Assembly (NCBI RefSeq): GCF_014230145.1 | Contig: NZ_JACHVC010000005.1 | Span: 131,501-195,500, forward strand | Source: Pelagicoccus albus | Lineage (GTDB): Bacteria > Verrucomicrobiota > Verrucomicrobiia > Opitutales > Opitutaceae | Reading direction: 5' to 3' | Length of the DNA stretch: 64,000 nucleotides | In this document: piece after piece, positions 56,331 through 64,000 of the stretch | Layout of the letters: every line of letters starts with the position of its first letter | Position numbering within the stretch: the first letter of the stretch is position 1 | Notes under the pieces: model-generated | Databases searched by the model: none | What the model was told of the DNA's origin: nothing | The model's input: the letters and a program-made list of their open reading frames with translations, nothing else | Position numbers and translations under genes: made by a program

Positions 56331-58241
56331 ATGCCTGAGGCGTATAACACGCTGCGGCACGTTTTTGGATTTGAGGATTTTCGACCGGGTCAGATTGAAA
56401 TCATAGACCAAGTCCTGCAGGGTAATTCTGCTCTCGCGGTTTTCCCCACGGGGAGTGGCAAAAGTCTTTGTTACCAGTTGCCCGCTTTGCTTCTAGAAGG
56501 CGTAACGATCGTTGTCTCCCCTTTGATCGCTCTGATGAAGGATCAGGTCGAATTCTTGCAGAGCCGAGGAATCAAGGTGGCTCGCTTGGATTCAAGCCTC
56601 AGTTCCGAGGAAACCAAAAACGTTTATCGAGACCTAAGAAATGGAGACCTGAAACTGCTCTACGTTGCTCCTGAAAGAATATCCAACGAGCGTTTTTTTG
56701 CTTCGCTCGAAGGGATGGAAATCTCGCTTCTGGTGATCGACGAAGCTCACTGCATATCAGAATGGGGGCATAACTTCAGACCGGAATACCTCAAACTCGC
56801 TATTGCAGCTAAGGCCCTGAATGTAGGGCGAGTATTGGCTCTTACGGCGACTGCTACGCCTGCAGTTGTGGATGACATCAGGGAGGAATTTGATATTCCT
56901 CCCAATGCCTACATTAATACCGGATTTCATAGACCAAACCTTTTCTTGGCTTTCAGTCCGACTGAGGAAGAAGACCGTCTTGAAGTCTTAGTGAATAGAC
57001 TCGCCGCTACGCCCGGAGGAGCGACCGTCGTGTATGTCACTCTACAGAAAACGGCAGAGATTCTGGCCGAACGCCTTACAGAGCGTGGCTTTTTATCTCG
57101 AGCTTATCATGCTGGAATGAAAAGTGATCTCCGTTCTCAAATTCAAGATTGGTTTATGGAGTCGGAAGACGGAATCGTCGTAGCCACCATCGCTTTCGGA
57201 ATGGGTATCGACAAATCGGATATACGTCGTGTCTTTCATTACAATTTACCCAAAACGCTAGAAAACTATTCTCAAGAGATCGGGCGAGCCGGTCGCGATG
57301 GCTTGCCTTCTCATTGTGAGGTTTTAGGCGGAAGCCAAGACCTTTTGGTTTTGGAGAACTTCGTTTATGGAGACACTCCGCAGCCTCAATCGATAGAGGG
57401 CTTTGTGCGGTATATCCTAGCTCGGGAGGATGTCTTCGACTTGTCGTTGTATCACTTTTCGAAACAAACGAATATTCGTCCTCTCGTTCTGAGTACCTTG
57501 CTTACCTATCTGGAGCTGGAAGGTATTCTCAAATTTACGAGTCCATTTTATAGCGAATACAAATTCAAGTACCTCAAACCTAAAGCTGAATTGCTCTCTC
57601 GATTTCAAGGTGAACCTGGGCAGTTCCTTCGCGATATACTCTCTTTAGCGGACGAGAAGAAGCTTTGGAGTTACTTGAATTTGGATACAGCGGTAAACAG
57701 TCTTTCGGTGGAACGGGCACGCATCGTTAAGGCTTTCAATTATTTAGAGGAAAATGGTTTGTTGGAGGTCGGCGTTAGTGGCTTGAGACAAGGATTTAGG
57801 CTCCTCAAGAGACCAGAACTTCAAGAAACGGCTGCCATGTTGAGGGATAAGGTTCAGCGAAATGAGCGAGGCGGAATCGATCGAATCCAAGATGTAGTGA
57901 CTCTAATTAACCACGAGGGATGCAAGACTCGCTATCTCCTGAGCTATTTCGGAGAGGACCTGAAGGAGTCGTGTGGGCATTGTGGATACTGCAAGACAGG
58001 AGCGACTGCTAAGCTTAGCCCGCCTGCAGAAGAGTTGAGCGAGGCAACTTTGTCGATTGTTCGGCAGTTCTGCGAAAAAGTGGGAGATAAATTTGAATCT
58101 AGCTGGGAAGCGGCAAAATATCTTTGCGGTATCGCTTCACCTAATACAGGTCGGACAAAGGATAAGGCGTTTGGCTCTCTGGAAACGGCACCTCTTCGAT
58201 TGGTTGAAATGGCTTTGCTCCAGGCGACAAACGAATTGTAG
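56331..58241 (+). CDS. recQ: ATP-dependent DNA helicase RecQ
   Basis: About 636 residues from the ATG at 56331 (a GTG at 56307 adds eight). Motif I is FPTGSGKSLCYQLPAL, motif II VIDEAHCISEWGHNFRPEY, and the helicase C segment IGRAGRDGLPSHC is followed by the RecQ zinc-binding cysteines (EGCKTRYLLSYFGE and CGHCGYC). A winged-helix region precedes the zinc site. No HRDC domain is evident. RecQ unwinds recombination intermediates. The nucleoside hydrolase gene directly upstream may be cotranscribed. Confidence 0.94.
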   Translation: MPEAYNTLRHVFGFEDFRPGQIEIIDQVLQGNSALAVFPTGSGKSLCYQLPALLLEGVTIVVSPLIALMKDQVEFLQSRGIKVARLDSSLSSEETKNVYRDLRNGDLKLLYVAPERISNERFFASLEGMEISLLVIDEAHCISEWGHNFRPEYLKLAIAAKALNVGRVLALTATATPAVVDDIREEFDIPPNAYINTGFHRPNLFLAFSPTEEEDRLEVLVNRLAATPGGATVVYVTLQKTAEILAERLTERGFLSRAYHAGMKSDLRSQIQDWFMESEDGIVVATIAFGMGIDKSDIRRVFHYNLPKTLENYSQEIGRAGRDGLPSHCEVLGGSQDLLVLENFVYGDTPQPQSIEGFVRYILAREDVFDLSLYHFSKQTNIRPLVLSTLLTYLELEGILKFTSPFYSEYKFKYLKPKAELLSRFQGEPGQFLRDILSLADEKKLWSYLNLDTAVNSLSVERARIVKAFNYLEENGLLEVGVSGLRQGFRLLKRPELQETAAMLRDKVQRNERGGIDRIQDVVTLINHEGCKTRYLLSYFGEDLKESCGHCGYCKTGATAKLSPPAEELSEATLSIVRQFCEKVGDKFESSWEAAKYLCGIASPNTGRTKDKAFGSLETAPLRLVEMALLQATNEL

Positions 58242-58305
58242 CGGGTTTGCGCCGTAGTGTGTTCCGAACTTGCGAGGCGGCAGCAAATTTGTCACTTAGT
58301 GCGGA

Positions 58306-59784
58306 ATGTTGCGTAAACCTGCTTTTGTTTGGGGATTCAGTGGAGTTGTGTCGAAACGTCTCGCGCGTCTGGCCGTTCTTATTTTAGGAGCGAGTTCAAT
58401 TATCGCAAGCTGCTGGGCTTGGGGGGCTAAGGGCCACCGAGTGGTAGGGCGAATTGCTGAAGAGCACCTATCACCCGAGGCAAAGATGGCCTTGTCGGAG
58501 ATTTTAGGAGACGAGAGCTTGGTCGAGGTTTCCACCTGGGCGGATTGGATCCGCTCCGACCCTGATATGGCGCACACGGGGCCTTGGCATTATGTGAACA
58601 CGCCTGATGGTGTCAGCTACGAGGATAGCGAGAAGAATCCCGAGGGAGACGCTTACGTGAAGCTCACCGAATCGATCGAGCTTTTGAAGGACGAGTCCAG
58701 TAGCAAAGAGATGAAACTCGATGCGGTAAGATGGATTACCCACTTGGTCGCAGATTTGCATCAACCTCTGCATGCCGGCAGAGGAGAAGATCGCGGAGGA
58801 AATTCGATTCGTGGCGAGTTCTTCGGCGAAAGCACCAATGCTCATCGAATTTGGGATACGGGGCTTATTGACTATACCGATTACTCATTCTCGGAACTGG
58901 CGGAATCCTTGGATCGCCGTGTCAAGGTCGAGATCGAAGATGGGCCTGAGCCAGATGTTATGCGTTGGCTGGAAGAGTCTGCCGAGTATCGAAAATTCGC
59001 CTACGAAATGCCGGAGGAAGGGTATAGCGGTAGCTATCGCTACGTTTACGACCACCTTTGGCTGGTTGAGCAACGCTTGAAGCAGGCAGGTCTTAGGCTC
59101 GCTTTGACCCTAGAATACGCTCTCGTCGGAGGCGACGCTTGGGCTGACATGAGCCTTGATCTTCACTGGGTGCGGAACTCCGCCGAGTATGAAGCTTTGG
59201 TTCGCCAGATTTACCGAGCGGCGACTATCGAACTTGAGCAAAGAGTGGCGTCAGGTGAATTCGAGGGAAAATCTTGGGGAGTTGCTCTCGACGCGGATGA
59301 AACGATTTTAGACAACTCGCTTGAAGCCAAAGAGCGCATGGGCAGGAAATTTGATCTAGATGTTTGGAATGCTTGGTGCGAGCGAATGGAGGCACCGGCT
59401 GTCCCTGGTTCGGTGGAGTTTATCCAGCGAGTCAAGGAGTTGGGAGGCAAGGTTGCTGTCGTTTCGAATCGGAGTGTAGTTGTTCAAAAGGCGACTGAGA
59501 AAAACCTGAAGGAACTCGGGGTGGATTTCGACGTTGTTTTGTTGATGGACGAAGAAGGCAACAAGACTCCTAGGTGGAATTTGATCGAGAGCGGTAAGGC
59601 TAAGCGGGGCCTCAAGGCTTTCGAAATCGTGATGTATTTTGGCGATAACATTCACGATTTTCCTGCTATGGAGCAGGACCTCGCAGTTTCTGATGACGAA
59701 GAGGATTTCGACTCCTTCGGCAGGGAATATATTGTGCTGCCGAACCCAGTCTACGGTTCGTGGGTCAAAAACCCTCGTCTTTAG
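58306..59784 (+). CDS. Secreted S1/P1 nuclease fused to HAD acid phosphatase
   Basis: This 492-residue protein joins two extracellular nucleic-acid-scavenging enzymes. After a signal peptide the likely mature Trp (WGAKGHRVVG) is the first zinc ligand of an S1/P1 nuclease. The others follow: Asp in WADWIRSDP, His in GPWHYVNTP, HLVADLHQPLH and NAHRIWDTGL. From about residue 290 comes a class B/C-type acid phosphatase (HAD): VALDADETILDN (about 326-337), VAVVSNRS and MYFGDNIHDF. The nuclease would release 5'-mononucleotides and the phosphatase would strip phosphate. An in-frame GTG at 58345 gives a shorter signal peptide. Confidence 0.92.
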   Translation: MLRKPAFVWGFSGVVSKRLARLAVLILGASSIIASCWAWGAKGHRVVGRIAEEHLSPEAKMALSEILGDESLVEVSTWADWIRSDPDMAHTGPWHYVNTPDGVSYEDSEKNPEGDAYVKLTESIELLKDESSSKEMKLDAVRWITHLVADLHQPLHAGRGEDRGGNSIRGEFFGESTNAHRIWDTGLIDYTDYSFSELAESLDRRVKVEIEDGPEPDVMRWLEESAEYRKFAYEMPEEGYSGSYRYVYDHLWLVEQRLKQAGLRLALTLEYALVGGDAWADMSLDLHWVRNSAEYEALVRQIYRAATIELEQRVASGEFEGKSWGVALDADETILDNSLEAKERMGRKFDLDVWNAWCERMEAPAVPGSVEFIQRVKELGGKVAVVSNRSVVVQKATEKNLKELGVDFDVVLLMDEEGNKTPRWNLIESGKAKRGLKAFEIVMYFGDNIHDFPAMEQDLAVSDDEEDFDSFGREYIVLPNPVYGSWVKNPRL

Positions 59785-59800
59785 ATAAGGCCAAACGAGG

Positions 59801-60772
59801 CTACATAACCCGATTGACCAGCGTTTCCCCGTTTTCGAATCGTTTCAGATTGTCCAGGAAATGCTGGACGCAGCCTTCTGATTCGCCCAGATAACCGCCC
59901 GCGATATGCGGCGTGATGTAGCAATTCGCGAGGGCTCGGAGTGGATGCTCGGCTGGCAAGGGTTCTGGATTGGTCACGTCGAGCCAGGCCTCTTTGAGTT
60001 GGCCGCTGGTTAATGCTACCTCCAGCGCTTTCTGGTCAACCGTGGTGCCGCGTCCGATATTGTAGAATACGCTCCCTTTTTTGCAGTCTGAGAATCGGGC
60101 TGCGTCGAAGAAATCCTTGGTCGCTTCGCTGTCTGGCAGGATGTTGATCACATGGTCCGCTTTTGCCAGTTCGCTAGAAAGTTCATTGGGTCCGACGACG
60201 GGAATTGGTTCATCGCCGCGAGCTTTGCGGCGATATGCGGTCACATTCATGCGAAAGGGCGCCAGGAGCTCTACGAGCCGAGAGCCTATGGCTCCGTATC
60301 CAAGAATCAACGCCGACTGTCCCTTCAATGAGCCGCTATCGCTGCGGAGCTTGAGCCACTCTGGCGAGCCATTAGCGGCTTGGGAGGCGAGCCCTTCTAC
60401 GAGTCGCCTCGACTGGGCCAGCATAAAGGCAAAAAGGTGGTCGGCACAGGCTTCGTTATAAACGTTGGCGCTGTTACAGACGGGGATGCTCCGTTTCTCC
60501 ATCTTCTCTCTGAAGCCTGGAGTATCGAAGGCGGTAATTCCGGACGTGTTGATTTGTATCCACTTTAAGGATTCCGCTTTGTCGATCGCTTCCAGATCCG
60601 GCTGACCGAAGGCTATGTCCGCTTGGTAAAAGCTGGGATCGACCTCAGGTTTTGTCAGAACGGACGCTGCTGGTTTGGAGGGAAGGAGAAGCTGATGGGC
60701 TCCAACACCTTTTTTGAGAAGCTCCAAGGGCTTTGGCCCCAAGGCGAAATCGACGTAGATTTTTAGCGGCAT
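59801..60772 (-). CDS. D-2-hydroxyacid dehydrogenase, NAD-binding
   Basis: This 323-residue protein has the Rossmann motif ALILGYGAIGSRLVEL and catalytic residues of the family: Arg in YNIGRGTTVDQ, Glu in DVTNPEPLPAEHPL and His in ITPHIAGGYLGES. It reduces 2-oxo acids or oxidises D-2-hydroxy acids; the exact substrate is not readable. It converges on the nuclease-phosphatase gene (16 bases). The start is preceded by TTAACCCACACATACT, a C-rich element rather than a Shine-Dalgarno sequence. Confidence 0.9.
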   Translation of the reverse strand: MPLKIYVDFALGPKPLELLKKGVGAHQLLLPSKPAASVLTKPEVDPSFYQADIAFGQPDLEAIDKAESLKWIQINTSGITAFDTPGFREKMEKRSIPVCNSANVYNEACADHLFAFMLAQSRRLVEGLASQAANGSPEWLKLRSDSGSLKGQSALILGYGAIGSRLVELLAPFRMNVTAYRRKARGDEPIPVVGPNELSSELAKADHVINILPDSEATKDFFDAARFSDCKKGSVFYNIGRGTTVDQKALEVALTSGQLKEAWLDVTNPEPLPAEHPLRALANCYITPHIAGGYLGESEGCVQHFLDNLKRFENGETLVNRVM

Positions 60773-60871
60773 AGTATGTGTGGGTTAACGAGTTAATGGC
60801 GTTAACTATGGCATGTGTATCGATAGTCTCTCTGTCCCCGCGACACCAGCTTGGAAAGGTTTTGGGGGTAG

Positions 60872-60890
60872 GTAGGCTGCGAACGCTGCC
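60872..60890. repeat. GTAG-headed palindrome (REP-like)
   Basis: GTAG is followed by GCTGCG, a two-base loop and CGCTGCC; the stem has one T-T mismatch. Intergenic between the dehydrogenase and chemoreceptor genes. Confidence 0.4.
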
Positions 60891-60896
60891 CCGTAA

Positions 60897-60931
60897 AACG
60901 CAAACAGGCCGAGCTGGCGAGAGCTCGGCCT
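60897..60931 (-). terminator. Rho-independent terminator of chemoreceptor gene
   Basis: A perfect ten-base stem, AGGCCGAGCT (60906-60915) and AGCTCGGCCT (60922-60931), with loop GGCGAG. On the minus strand it is followed by GTTTGCGTTTT. It lies 28 bases beyond the chemoreceptor stop. Confidence 0.8.
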
Positions 60932-60958
60932 GAGTCGTTTTGTGAGTCGATTTGGACT

Positions 60959-62146
60959 TTAATTGAAGAAGGTTGCTTCTTGGGGTCTGTTCGACTGGCG
61001 GGAAATTTCACTCCAATCCATCTCCGAATCAGAAGAGTCATGCTTTTTCTTCGTCGAAGTCTTGATTGGAGCTGGGCTTTTCCCGCTCAAAATTCTTTGC
61101 AGCTCCATGACGGTGTGTTGCATGGTCTCCGCTTGGGAGGACAACTCTTCAGAGGTGCTGGCAGCCTCCTCGGCTGTGGAGGAATTCACCTGAATGTCCC
61201 GGTTCAATTCCCCGACGGCACCATTGATTTGAGAGATGCTCTGGGTCTGCTCTTGGCTGGCGGTGGAGATTTCCTCGACCAAATCGTTTACGCTTCGAGC
61301 TTTGCTCAGGATATTTTCGAAAGATTCCCCGACGCGGCTCGAAATTTCTACGCCCCGTTCAGAGCGAAGAATGGAATCTTCGATTTGCGACTCGGTGTCC
61401 TTCGCTGCGGATGCGCAACGTTGGGCCAGGCCTCGTACCTCGTCGGCAACTACGGCGAAGCCTGCTCCCGCTTCGCCCGCTCGGGCGGCCTCCACTGCGG
61501 CGTTCAGGGCGAGGATGTTCGTTTGGAAAGCGATTTCGTCGATAGTCTTGATGATGTTAGCGATGTTGTCGCTCGAAGACTTGATTGCGTTCATTGCGTC
61601 TATCATCTCGCTCATTCCACTCGAGCCCTCTTCAGCTGCAGATCGAGTTTCATTGGCCATAGACCGAGCTTGGTTCGCATTGTGAGCAGTGCGGGAAGTG
61701 GTGTCTGAAAGTTCGGAAAGAGCAGCTGCGGTTTGTTGGATGGAGGAGGCCTGCCGGCTAGATCCGTCGGCCAGTCCTTGACTTGAGGTCGAGACCAAAG
61801 AGGCGGCCGCTCCGGTTTGCTCCGCCATGGCCATCAGGGAGGATTCAACCTCGTTCAGTGGCTTGGTGATAGAAGCATTCAAATTGAATACAAAGAAACA
61901 CGTGGCGCCTAAACCTACCACAAGGGCGATGGATGTGAGCTTCAACGATGTGCTTGAAGAGGTGGCTAATTGCTCGATTTGCTCGATGGTTTGGGGGTCC
62001 AAATCGCTTTTTTGCTCGATGCCGTCCACAAGGGAACGTGTTTCTGAGGCCCCCTTGAGGCCAATCAAACCTACGATGAGGAATAGGGAGGCGAACACTC
62101 CGATGAGCGAATAAAGGCGAGCTTGGATGGATAGGTTCTTGAGCAT
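60959..62146 (-). CDS. Methyl-accepting chemotaxis protein with minimal periplasmic domain
   Basis: This 395-residue chemoreceptor has TM1 at about 10-28, only about 40 residues of periplasmic sequence and TM2 at about 72-92 ([19 protein letters not shown]). The signalling domain tip is [20 protein letters not shown], then [19 protein letters not shown]. The short periplasmic loop leaves little room for a ligand domain, so it may sense membrane state or act with another receptor. A Ser/Lys-rich C-terminal tail ends the protein. A terminator follows at 60906. Confidence 0.92.
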   Translation of the reverse strand: MLKNLSIQARLYSLIGVFASLFLIVGLIGLKGASETRSLVDGIEQKSDLDPQTIEQIEQLATSSSTSLKLTSIALVVGLGATCFFVFNLNASITKPLNEVESSLMAMAEQTGAAASLVSTSSQGLADGSSRQASSIQQTAAALSELSDTTSRTAHNANQARSMANETRSAAEEGSSGMSEMIDAMNAIKSSSDNIANIIKTIDEIAFQTNILALNAAVEAARAGEAGAGFAVVADEVRGLAQRCASAAKDTESQIEDSILRSERGVEISSRVGESFENILSKARSVNDLVEEISTASQEQTQSISQINGAVGELNRDIQVNSSTAEEAASTSEELSSQAETMQHTVMELQRILSGKSPAPIKTSTKKKHDSSDSEMDWSEISRQSNRPQEATFFN

Positions 62147-62286
62147 GATTAGACTTGGGATGAGGCAAAGTTGCTAGGCTTAGGATGGGTAGAGGTCACT
62201 ACGTAGTGAAGGTCAACACCCTGCAGGGGGATAATCGGCAGGGCATCCGGAGCCTTGATGTGAATTTTTAGGCTTTTTGAAACTAC

Positions 62287-62305
62287 CCGGCCTTGGGCCG
62301 GTTTT
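62287..62305 (+). other. Hairpin with T-tract upstream of cysH
   Basis: CCGGCC, loop TTG, GGCCGG and TTTT. It points toward cysH and could be a terminator or attenuator element in its leader. Nothing in the surroundings matches a known SAM or cobalamin riboswitch. Confidence 0.4.
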
Positions 62306-62435
62306 CTGTGGGATTTCCGTATATCAAGATACTCAAAGCGCTCCTCAAATGAGTTTTGCGCAGTCCTGAAACTGCTAAAAACGTGCTTGCTCTAGATAAA
62401 CATCTATAAAATAACCAATTTACTTAAGTTAAGCA

Positions 62436-63155
62436 ATGGACGCAGTACTTGATACAATGGACTCACAAGAAATCGATTTGGAAGGAGCAAGCGCAGAAGA
62501 GCGAATCCAGTGGGCAGCGGAGAAATTCGGCGACGAGTTGATCATGACTACCAGCTTCGGGACTCACTCTGCCGTAATGTTGCACCTGGTGAGCTCCATT
62601 TTGCCTGATATCCCGGTCGTGTTCATAGATACGGGGTACCTTTTTCCGGAGACCTACCGTTTCGCGGTCGAGTTAACGGATCGTTTGGGGCTTAACCTCA
62701 AAAAGTATCAGGCCAAGATTTCCGCTGCGGAACAAGAGGCTCTTTTTGGCAAGCTTTGGGAAAATGGGGAAGCGGGTCTCAAGCAGTATGGATTGATCAA
62801 CAAGGTCGAGCCCATGGACCGCGCGGTTCGCGAGTTGGGAGCTAAAGCTTGGTTAGCGGGTCTTCGTCGCAGCCAAAGCTCCGGTCGCAGTGAACGTCCG
62901 ATCGCTGAAAAGCAGAACAAGCTCACCAAGATCTATCCCATCCTGGATTGGGATAATCGGAAGATGCACGAGTACCTGACAGCCAACAAGTTGCCGTACC
63001 ATCCACTATGGGATGAAGGTTATGTTTCTCTGGGCGACTGGCATAGTACTTCCAAATTGATGCCCGGAATGACTGAGGAAGATACTCGATTTGGCGGCTT
63101 AAAACGGGAGTGCGGGCTGCACGAGATATCTGGCCAAGCAGATTTCCAGATCTAG
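62436..63155 (+). CDS. cysH: Phosphoadenylyl-sulfate reductase CysH
   Basis: CysH reduces PAPS to sulfite in assimilatory sulfate reduction. The 239-residue sequence has [15 protein letters not shown] (PP-loop-like), [34 protein letters not shown] and the C-terminal catalytic ECGLH. The paired cysteines of APS-type reductases are absent, so the PAPS type is most likely. No Shine-Dalgarno sequence precedes the ATG. The terminator region of rpmB lies beyond its stop. Confidence 0.93.
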   Translation: MDAVLDTMDSQEIDLEGASAEERIQWAAEKFGDELIMTTSFGTHSAVMLHLVSSILPDIPVVFIDTGYLFPETYRFAVELTDRLGLNLKKYQAKISAAEQEALFGKLWENGEAGLKQYGLINKVEPMDRAVRELGAKAWLAGLRRSQSSGRSERPIAEKQNKLTKIYPILDWDNRKMHEYLTANKLPYHPLWDEGYVSLGDWHSTSKLMPGMTEEDTRFGGLKRECGLHEISGQADFQI

Positions 63156-63261
63156 TCGTCCGTCGAATAGCCGGATCCCTGAGGAGTTTTTTTTAACCGT
63201 TGTCAGCGCTAGCTTCGTAGCCTTTCGGTTTTGAAACTCCTTTTTTGTGCCGGGTGGACAC

Positions 63262-63300
63262 AAAAAAACCGCCAATCCTCAACGGATTAGCGGTTTTTGA
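63262..63300 (-). terminator. Rho-independent terminator of rpmB (possibly bidirectional)
   Basis: AACCGCCAATCC, loop TCAAC, GGATTAGCGGTT with one mismatch. On the minus strand the stem is followed by seven Ts; the plus-strand T-run is shorter. Confidence 0.85.
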
Positions 63301-63321
63301 AAGTGTTTATCTAGGAGGGAC

Positions 63322-63552
63322 TTACGCCTTTTCAACGAGTCCAGCCTTGATGGCCTTAGCGCTTACCCACATGCGTTTCACTTGCCCGGAAGCAAGACGT
63401 ACGCGGATGCGTTGTACGTTTGGACGGAACTTACGCTTGGTCGTCTTGGTGACGTGCGTGCCGATACCGCCGCTTTTCTTGGACTGGCCCTTGCGGTGGA
63501 TGATGGAGCCAGTGGTTGGACGTTTGCCTGTAATTGCGCAGATTCTTGCCAT
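63322..63552 (-). CDS. rpmB: 50S ribosomal protein L28
   Basis: This 76-residue large-subunit protein begins MARICAITGKRPTTGS, a clear L28 N-terminus, and ends VSAKAIKAGLVEKA. Basic stretches (KTTKRKFRPNVQRIRV) contact 23S rRNA. An earlier in-frame codon at 63606 adds 18 residues without L28 similarity, so I start at 63552. No Shine-Dalgarno sequence; CCACC precedes the ATG. A strong terminator follows at 63262. Confidence 0.96.
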   Translation of the reverse strand: MARICAITGKRPTTGSIIHRKGQSKKSGGIGTHVTKTTKRKFRPNVQRIRVRLASGQVKRMWVSAKAIKAGLVEKA

Positions 63553-63648
63553 GGTGGAAATTGGTTGAGAAACGGGGAAGAAATGGTTCGAGGGGGACCT
63601 TGGCAAGAACCAAATGGAAATTTTTTGACGGCCAAGTCTGTCGAGTAT

Positions 63649-64000
63649 CTACCTGGCGAGCTTACGGATCGCAGTCAAGGCTTGGAACTTTTGCCCCATC
63701 ATGGCCGGGTGCATCAATTCTTTCAGCTTTTGGCGAACGGGCGAAAAGGCAGGTAGATTGGGATCGAAGGCTTTCTGGAGGAAATTGGGGGCACGACGCA
63801 CTATAAATGCTTCCTGGCTTTGCAGGCTGAGTTTTTCGAAACGGTTATTTTGAAGAATATCCTCAATGTGGTCCCAGCAAATGTGGTGAGTGATGTCTAT
63901 CTCGCCCGGCGCCTCTAGTATATTAGGGAGCTGCTGGTGGGATTTGTAAGCACGCGCCGTTCCCTGTGGTGTGTCCGCAGCCATCGCTTTCCAGACTTTG
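63649..64000 (-). CDS. MidA-family SAM-dependent methyltransferase, C-terminal part
   Basis: About 117 residues are visible. The frame enters from the right edge (KVWKAMAADTP...) and ends at 63649. The segment GTARAYKSHQQLPNILEAPG, then EIDITHHICWDHIEDIL, matches the pattern of the MidA/DUF185 methyltransferases (GTxRAYxxH ... PGxxDxTxHV). In mitochondria this family methylates a complex I subunit; bacterial roles are less known. The N-terminal SAM motif is outside the window. rpmB lies 96 bases downstream on the same strand. Confidence 0.75.
   Translation of the reverse strand, partial: KVWKAMAADTPQGTARAYKSHQQLPNILEAPGEIDITHHICWDHIEDILQNNRFEKLSLQSQEAFIVRRAPNFLQKAFDPNLPAFSPVRQKLKELMHPAMMGQKFQALTAIRKLAR

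Noticed and set aside
60980-61708. A 242-residue plus-strand frame
   Set aside because: Antisense to the chemoreceptor at 60959, which has the conserved tip sequence.
62147-62435. SAM riboswitch in the cysH leader
   Set aside because: The conserved core of SAM-I, SAM-II or SAM-IV could not be found; only a simple hairpin is present.
1-64000. CRISPR arrays, tRNA or rRNA genes, insertion sequences
   Set aside because: No regularly spaced repeats, no cloverleaf with a TTCGA loop and CCA end, and no transposase gene were found by reading both strands.

Overview
The window looks like chromosomal DNA of a free-living, aerobic, Gram-negative member of the Verrucomicrobiota, probably Opitutae and close to Pelagicoccus. 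That placement is inferred. It rests on a 1117-residue PVC-type dehydrogenase/HEAT/cytochrome c protein, exported TIM-barrel isomerases with Tat-like leaders, carbohydrate-active secreted enzymes, a beta-barrel porin, and the fact that most starts lack a Shine-Dalgarno sequence. No rRNA or tRNA gene, insertion sequence, prophage or CRISPR array was found. Genes are densely packed on both strands.

Layout. 1-2158: N-terminal part of GlnD (PII uridylyltransferase), running off the left edge. 2.3-8.5 kb: acetate transporter, PVC dehydrogenase and two exported sugar isomerase-like TIM barrels. 8.7-14 kb: valS, an amidohydrolase and an exonuclease/endonuclease/phosphatase. 14.5-17.1 kb: a secreted tandem PilJ-N protein paired with a chemoreceptor. 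17.2-24.3 kb: a double class II aldolase, arylamine N-acetyltransferase, SbcCD and a sulfotransferase. 24.7-27.8 kb: a second chemoreceptor followed by a porin-like barrel. 27.9-32.1 kb: a minus-strand operon of a TM-less FtsK, an LRV/HEAT-like repeat protein and two related small lysine-rich proteins.

32.7-39.5 kb is the most striking region. It is a tight five-gene signalling operon: REC-kinase, SAM methyltransferase of the PhcB/3-OH-PAME synthase type, six-TM hybrid kinase with two kinase cores, REC-kinase, and a stand-alone REC. The content parallels the Ralstonia phcBSRQ quorum-sensing operon and suggests a fatty-acid-methyl-ester-like signalling system in this lineage.

39.6-64 kb: a beta-helix protein, malonyl-CoA decarboxylase, Mqo, a heparinase-like lyase convergent with a CE7 esterase, RlmN, a cadherin-like repeat protein, another esterase, a SpoIIAA-like protein, an exported ADP-ribosylglycohydrolase, an RNase H-like protein, a DUF2293-like protein, a nucleoside hydrolase with an altered metal motif, RecQ, a secreted S1/P1-nuclease/acid-phosphatase fusion, a hydroxyacid dehydrogenase, a third chemoreceptor, CysH, ribosomal protein L28 and the end of a MidA-type methyltransferase.

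Two small-scale patterns recur. GTAG-headed palindromes resembling REP elements occur only between genes, and a C-rich element sits just upstream of about ten start codons. Residue numbers marked 'about' were estimated by hand from the coordinates.
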